This document shows, one piece after another, positions 48,701 through 54,700 of a stretch of DNA of 64,000 nt (its first letter is position 1; each line of letters starts with the position of its first letter). The stretch lies in assembly GCA_035079385.1 (NCBI GenBank), contig JAVHKY010000052.1, positions 1,240,001 to 1,304,000 of the forward strand, given 5' to 3'. The notes under the pieces were generated by a model. It made no database searches and was not told the DNA's origin. It was given only the letters and a program-made list of their open reading frames with translations. This DNA is from Aspidiotus rigidus. Lineage: Eukaryota; Arthropoda; Insecta; Hemiptera; Diaspididae. A program made the translations under genes and the position numbers.

Positions 48701-51700
48701 TAAAATGAAAGTCTCCATCTGCTTGGGCCTGCATGTCTATAAGATTGATCTGACCGCGGCTCTTCATATCAGAATGCACCATTGGCTTCACAACGAGGCC
48801 TTTCTTCAAATTACCTCGTTTTTTTCGCAATGTTCACAACCAACAAGAAAATCCAATAGGATACTGCGACCCACATTCTTGAAATGACGTTTCACTTCCT
48901 TAGCCATTCTATCACAACCACCATGACCCGTATTTGTATGTATTCGCAGCAATTTGTCAAACATTTCATCACAATGAAGATAATACAGCACAGACCCATC
49001 ACCATTCACAGGAAATATCAATTTGTGTATACCTTGTGCCTGCAGGATAAAACTAGGTAATTTCTTGTTTGCTTTGATTTCCTCTCTTCAAAATTTAGTC
49101 ACTTACTTCAAGTACGTCATAATGTTTCAATAGCCAGTAATCTCGTGTTGTCTGCCTTCCAGCATTTTTAACGCGTAAGACTTTGTCAACTTAGGTCTTT
49201 GTACTTCGTCTTTGTGAAAACTACACTTTTACAATCCAAAATTCGCTTACAAAGCTTCTCTGCAAAAACTTCTCTTCTTTTAACTTCCATCTAAACGGAT
49301 AGAAAAAACAAAACCAAAAAACACGTTCGAGTAGAAACTCCAAGATATGACGACTGACGACTGTTATCACATCACTTGTGCTCAAGTGTAGGAACACGTG
49401 CATTCTTGCTTACAATTGCTTTCATTCTACTAACTTTTTTATTTCATTCCTTCCATTTCTATAATGTGTCTAACTAGCTTCCGACCCTTAATTGAATGAC
49501 TAGTCATTCAATTAAATGCCTACGTCATTTCATTAAATGGGGACAGGGCAATTCGCCGCGGACGACTCGCCGCGCATAACCACCCAATATTCGCCGCAGC
49601 ATCACTCGCCGCGAAATCTATTCGCCGCAGATAACTTCTCGCCGTGAGATAATGATGGTAAAAAATTTGCAAAATTTAAAATGAACAAGATTTCAAAATG
49701 TACTCAGATACAAAAATGCTCAAAATGCATGCATCAAAAATTACCCTCGGGGTATTACAATGATCACACAAACTTCATTTAAAAAGAAAAAATTATAAAT
49801 TGTGGGCTATGCCTCTCAAATATTCTATGGAACTTCTTTCCTCATAATCTGTGACGATATCTAAAATGCGGTCTGACAGCAGAACATATTTCTGCCTTTT
49901 TGCAGGAAGCGGTTGCCCCCTCTCTCCTTCCGTATATTCCATGTCACGCAATTTCTGACACTTTTTCAGTGCGGTTACAAAACTCCAGAAAGATGGATGG
50001 CTGCACATGAACTCATCTTGCAATTTATGGTGTCTGGCCTCAGCGGTATTGTTCGTACGAGGGTCCCTGTCCATTGTACGCTCATACACATTCCACCAAT
50101 TGAGTTGGAACCGAGGCCTCTTTCGAGAGTTCCGAAGACGCTGACCAACGTAATTATCCTCGACGTACAAAAGCAGATCTTCGAGACGTTGGTCAACGTA
50201 CTTTTGCAGATCATCGAACGCCGACGATACATCTTCTACGGGTACGTATGCTAAAGCCGTAATCATCTGTACGTGGAGATGTATCGTCGGGTCATTCTCA
50301 TAGTACAGGGCGAATTCAGGCGAACTAAAAAAAAAATTATACGACTAAAAATAGGGGCGTGCGGCGAAATGAATTCCGCGGCTGATCCTTGTTGGGACCA
50401 GTTGTACCAGTGGCGAGTCGTGCGCGGCGAATTGATAGGTACCCAAAAATTAAATTAAAGGTGTGGAGAAAGGAAGAAAGGTAGGAATTTTTGCACACAA
50501 TTGCTTGTTAGATGCTGCTATTGTGTCATAGATGCGCGTTTCAATATTGAAAACATAAAGGTGCAAATAAGTTATCATTATTCTTTCAATTTTGTTCTTC
50601 TCTCCCTCTTAGATTCAGTAGTCGTAGACGTCCAGGATTAAGAAGCAGCACAATTCCTGCTCTTTTGTCGTCTGTAGATGAAGAATCAACGCCCAAAGCA
50701 GAAACTAGTAGTGAAACAAATTCCATCGATACACAACAATCCACAACTTTCAAATCAGCGAGGTAAAATCTCCAGTTAATATACGAGTAACATGTATGTT
50801 GAAGACTTTTATAAAAACCAGGCCGTTAGCTTAAGGTCTCGGCCACCGACTAAACAGCAGCGAATATAAAAATACACGTACATTTACTTCGTACTAACCT
50901 CAACTATTTGTCCAGTCAGTGTAGGGGAATGTTGCCCGACCGTCGCACGAATACCCGGTCAGATGATTAACAATTGATCTCATTTTCGCCCGTGAGGGTT
51001 ATCATCAAGTAAAAATCATTGAGGCCATTAATTTACGACAGGTTCTTCATGTTCTGTACTCCTCACTGATCTTAAGCTTATATAGGTTCTGCTAAGTATT
51101 TCATTGTTCTATATTTTATTGTATTATTCAACAAATCATCGTTTTTCACATCCATTAAATGAGTACTATTGTTTTATGTAAGCTCTCGAGTCGCGACAGT
51201 TTATAAGAATCAGAAACTTCTGACATCTATGAATTTACGGGTCATCACCCTCTCACCTGCACACTACATTTAGCTGTTATTCCCACAAAACTCACTCTCC
51301 ACCTATTGAACTAACAGAATAAGTACTACCTATTTATCTTTCACCAAAGATGTACTTACCGTCAGCGGGGGTGAATGAATTCGGTCACAAGAAATAAAAT
51401 GCTGAAAATACGCAAAAAAGGATGTAGAAGTTTGGAAAAAAGGTGTATGACCACCACTCAACTCTTCGAGAACACATACAAATAGTGAACAGTAATGAAA
51501 AAAACAAAACAATTACGACTCAGGTACTCAGGAGAAAGATTATTTAAACGACAATGAGGTGATTTTGGTCAGTAATTGAATGAAGGTAAGTAGACACTTC
51601 AAATGCTTTCATTCGAGTTATTTATTATAATTACCAGCCATCTCTGATCACCGATATGAATGTTAAGGTTAAGTCATATAAAAGCACTGTAAGTGGATAA

Positions 51701-54700
51701 TTAGTGATTACCATCATTTCAATGACTGGCTAAATTCACCCCGCTGTGATATTTTCGCTCATCATAACTCTAAAAACGCGATCCAAAAAATATAACTCAT
51801 ACGTGCAATTTTCTCGCAATTTTCTCGCTGAAGATGAACATGAACCAACTCATTGTTTTGTAAGCATCTAAACACAAAAAACACTTCGTCACTGAAGTAT
51901 GTTTACTCTTAGACCATACAACAGATAGACCGAGCATAGTAATGAATCTTTGAACGGAGAACTGCAGATTGCATGTTGTACAGGTTAGTTGGAAGATTGG
52001 AACAGACTGTAAGCAAATTTGGCGGAATTTCAAGCATCAAACATCAAAATACAATAATAGCCCAAGTTTCTGTGACGTCAATCAGTAAATAATTATAAGG
52101 AAGATTACCCATCTTGTTGATCCAACTAGCAACTAATAAGGTGACTCCCATAAGAATAACATGGAAAGCGAAGATCATAACATGAATAATTTGGAATGAG
52201 ACTTAATTAAAAATCAGACATTTATATTTAGAATCTTTAAACTACTCAGCGTTTGTTCATCAATCTCTGAATATCAAGAAATTCAAATTCGTTATGATAG
52301 AACAAAAATACAATGATCTTAGCTCCTTATGTTATTCTTATGCTAGTCAACATGTCAGTTGGATGATCAACATTGGGTAATTTTGCTAGCAGTTATTCAC
52401 TGTTTGACGTCACAGAAACCTACACAACAAAAAAAATGAAGGAAATTCACTAATTTTTTGTTTTCATCAATAATATAAGTAATCTTTCTAATTAAGCATT
52501 TAAATTTTTCTCACAGCTCTCCTAAAATCTTCTAAAACTGCTCCTCCTTTGACTTTATCAACATGGCGATCGTCCTCTTCTTATCACTTGCGCATACCTG
52601 TCTTATACAGTTCCTTTGGTAAACTAGTTGGTTTAATCACAGGTTCAAGTCACGGGTATACTTACCCTACGTATGTAATTTATATGTGAATTGCACGTAA
52701 TTTGAGTGTATAAAAAAATTGTATTATACACGGTCCATCAGTAGCTTCCGATTTCACATTGTTGGCTGTAGGGATAAGAAAATCGCAGCAAATTTTGTTA
52801 CGGCCGAGGGTGTTTTTCTTGCAAGTCACAATGCAACAACGTTTTAGAAAAAGTTCATGATCTGATCCTTGTATCAAATACTATAAAGTTTATATTTTTA
52901 TAGGATAAACAATAATACCAGAAACCCTAGTCAATTTTGTGGTCTCAACTAACTAGCAACGAGGGAGTGAACTAACTCAACCCTCTTCGTTCACGTGACG
53001 TCACTAACTGCTAACATCGAGCAATTTTGGTCGATGGTGCTTAGAACATTATCGACTCCCATAAGAATACACAGGGAACATTTCGATCATGCGTTAGTAT
53101 TTCAAAATGAGAAATAAATAAGGAATTCAACGTTGATAATCAAGATCTGGAAGATCTCAATTATTTGAGAATGTATTTTTCGTTTCTCACTTTATTCTCC
53201 TATTCAAATATGAGCAAATGATCGAATTCAATTTTTCTTCTTATGGAAAAGTCCGTGTAAAAAAAGTTTGTTTACTTTCCCTAAGCACCATCGATCACAA
53301 ATCTCGAAATTATTTTGAATACAACGATGCTGTGACGTAGGCGTGAACAAAGAGGACTACGGATGTGACTTTGATTTTGTGTATATTGTTTGTTAGTAGT
53401 GGTGCTTCATTAACAATCGACCATGGTTTTGACTCAAAATTATTATCCGACGCTGTTACCTAGCGCTGCGTCGCGTGACCAAAAGCGCTTAATGTATTTA
53501 AATAGGAGTTTCCGCCTTTCCGGTTGTTTATAGTATTAGTATTTGTCTATTATGGAACATATTTGTTGTTAGGCGCTCGTGTTTCTAGACATGCCAGAAC
53601 GTTTTGGAAATAGTTAACAATACCTTAGAATTGGATGATGTAAAATCACAGTGAAAAATCTAAAGAATATTTTTTTAGAATTAATTTATAAATCTGGAAA
53701 TATTGAAAGTCTTTTGGAAGCCCTTGGAATATTTGACAATATAATACCAAGAACAATAGTTGCTATTTTTTAGGTTTTTCCATTCTGGCAAGAATTGTAA
53801 ATTTTTTGAACATGAAATTGAGATTGTATTGTTCTCCTCTCTCAAATCTTCAAATACTATAAACAATGATGCCGGAAACTCTCAGTCAATTTTGTGGTCT
53901 CAACTGTGTACCGGTATATTGTTTGTGTGTAGTGGTGCTTTATTAACAACCGAACTAGAGCCCTATAATAATGAGTGAAGGCAGGGACCGCCATAAGTAG
54001 TCTTTATATCGTCATTAATCCTTGCAGTTCCCTAACAGGGTGATTAGTACAATTGGTGGAATTATTTTGTATCATTTAAGAGCACTATGTTTTGCATTTT
54101 ACTCTGGCACTGACACCTGTATTCTAAAACGAATTATATACTTTTGCCCCAGAATCGGTTGTTGTTTCCAGATTAACGATTAACGTGTTTTTCGAGTATT
54201 TTTCCATAGCGCGTACGGAAACGTTGGCCTCTTCTCTTGCGCAGTATTGCCAATTTTCGGTATTCCGGCCTGTTAGATGTAGACGGCCGTGGCTCTACCC
54301 GAACAACCCGACTATAGTTATGACGCAAAATTATCATCCCACGCTATTGGGATTTAAACTTAGAGTTTCATATGTTGGTATCCCTGCGAAAAATTTGAGT
54401 GATCGCGTAGCGTAAACCATAAGGAGACGGCAAAACGTAATCGTTTTTCACACAGAGTGTTTTAAGAAAATATAGGCCTACGTCCTACATTTTATTCTAA
54501 TTTCTAATGTCATTGAAAAATTAATTCATCTCCAAATCAACTTGATAAACAGATTTTTTTCTCTCTCGTGACGAACCAAAAGTTGCCGTTCTCCCCTATA
54601 CAAACTTACGTGATCACTCGAATATTTGCCTGCGCGCAGAAAGAGAGGAGTGGTTTTGTAGCGCGATCTAGTGCAGGTTTAAACCCCAATTACCTAGCGC

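Noticed and set aside
48818..48825. A_AAA_AAC slippery heptamer (minus strand) at the zinc-domain/integrase frame break of the Ginger-type element
   Set aside because: It has the right phase for a -1 shift, but the element is broken elsewhere and such integrases are normally one continuous frame. A one-base loss in the A run is the simpler explanation.
49913..50254. 113-aa ORF opposite the MULE fragment (also at 23570-23911)
   Set aside because: Antisense shadow of the MULE transposase frame, present in both copies only because the DNA is duplicated.
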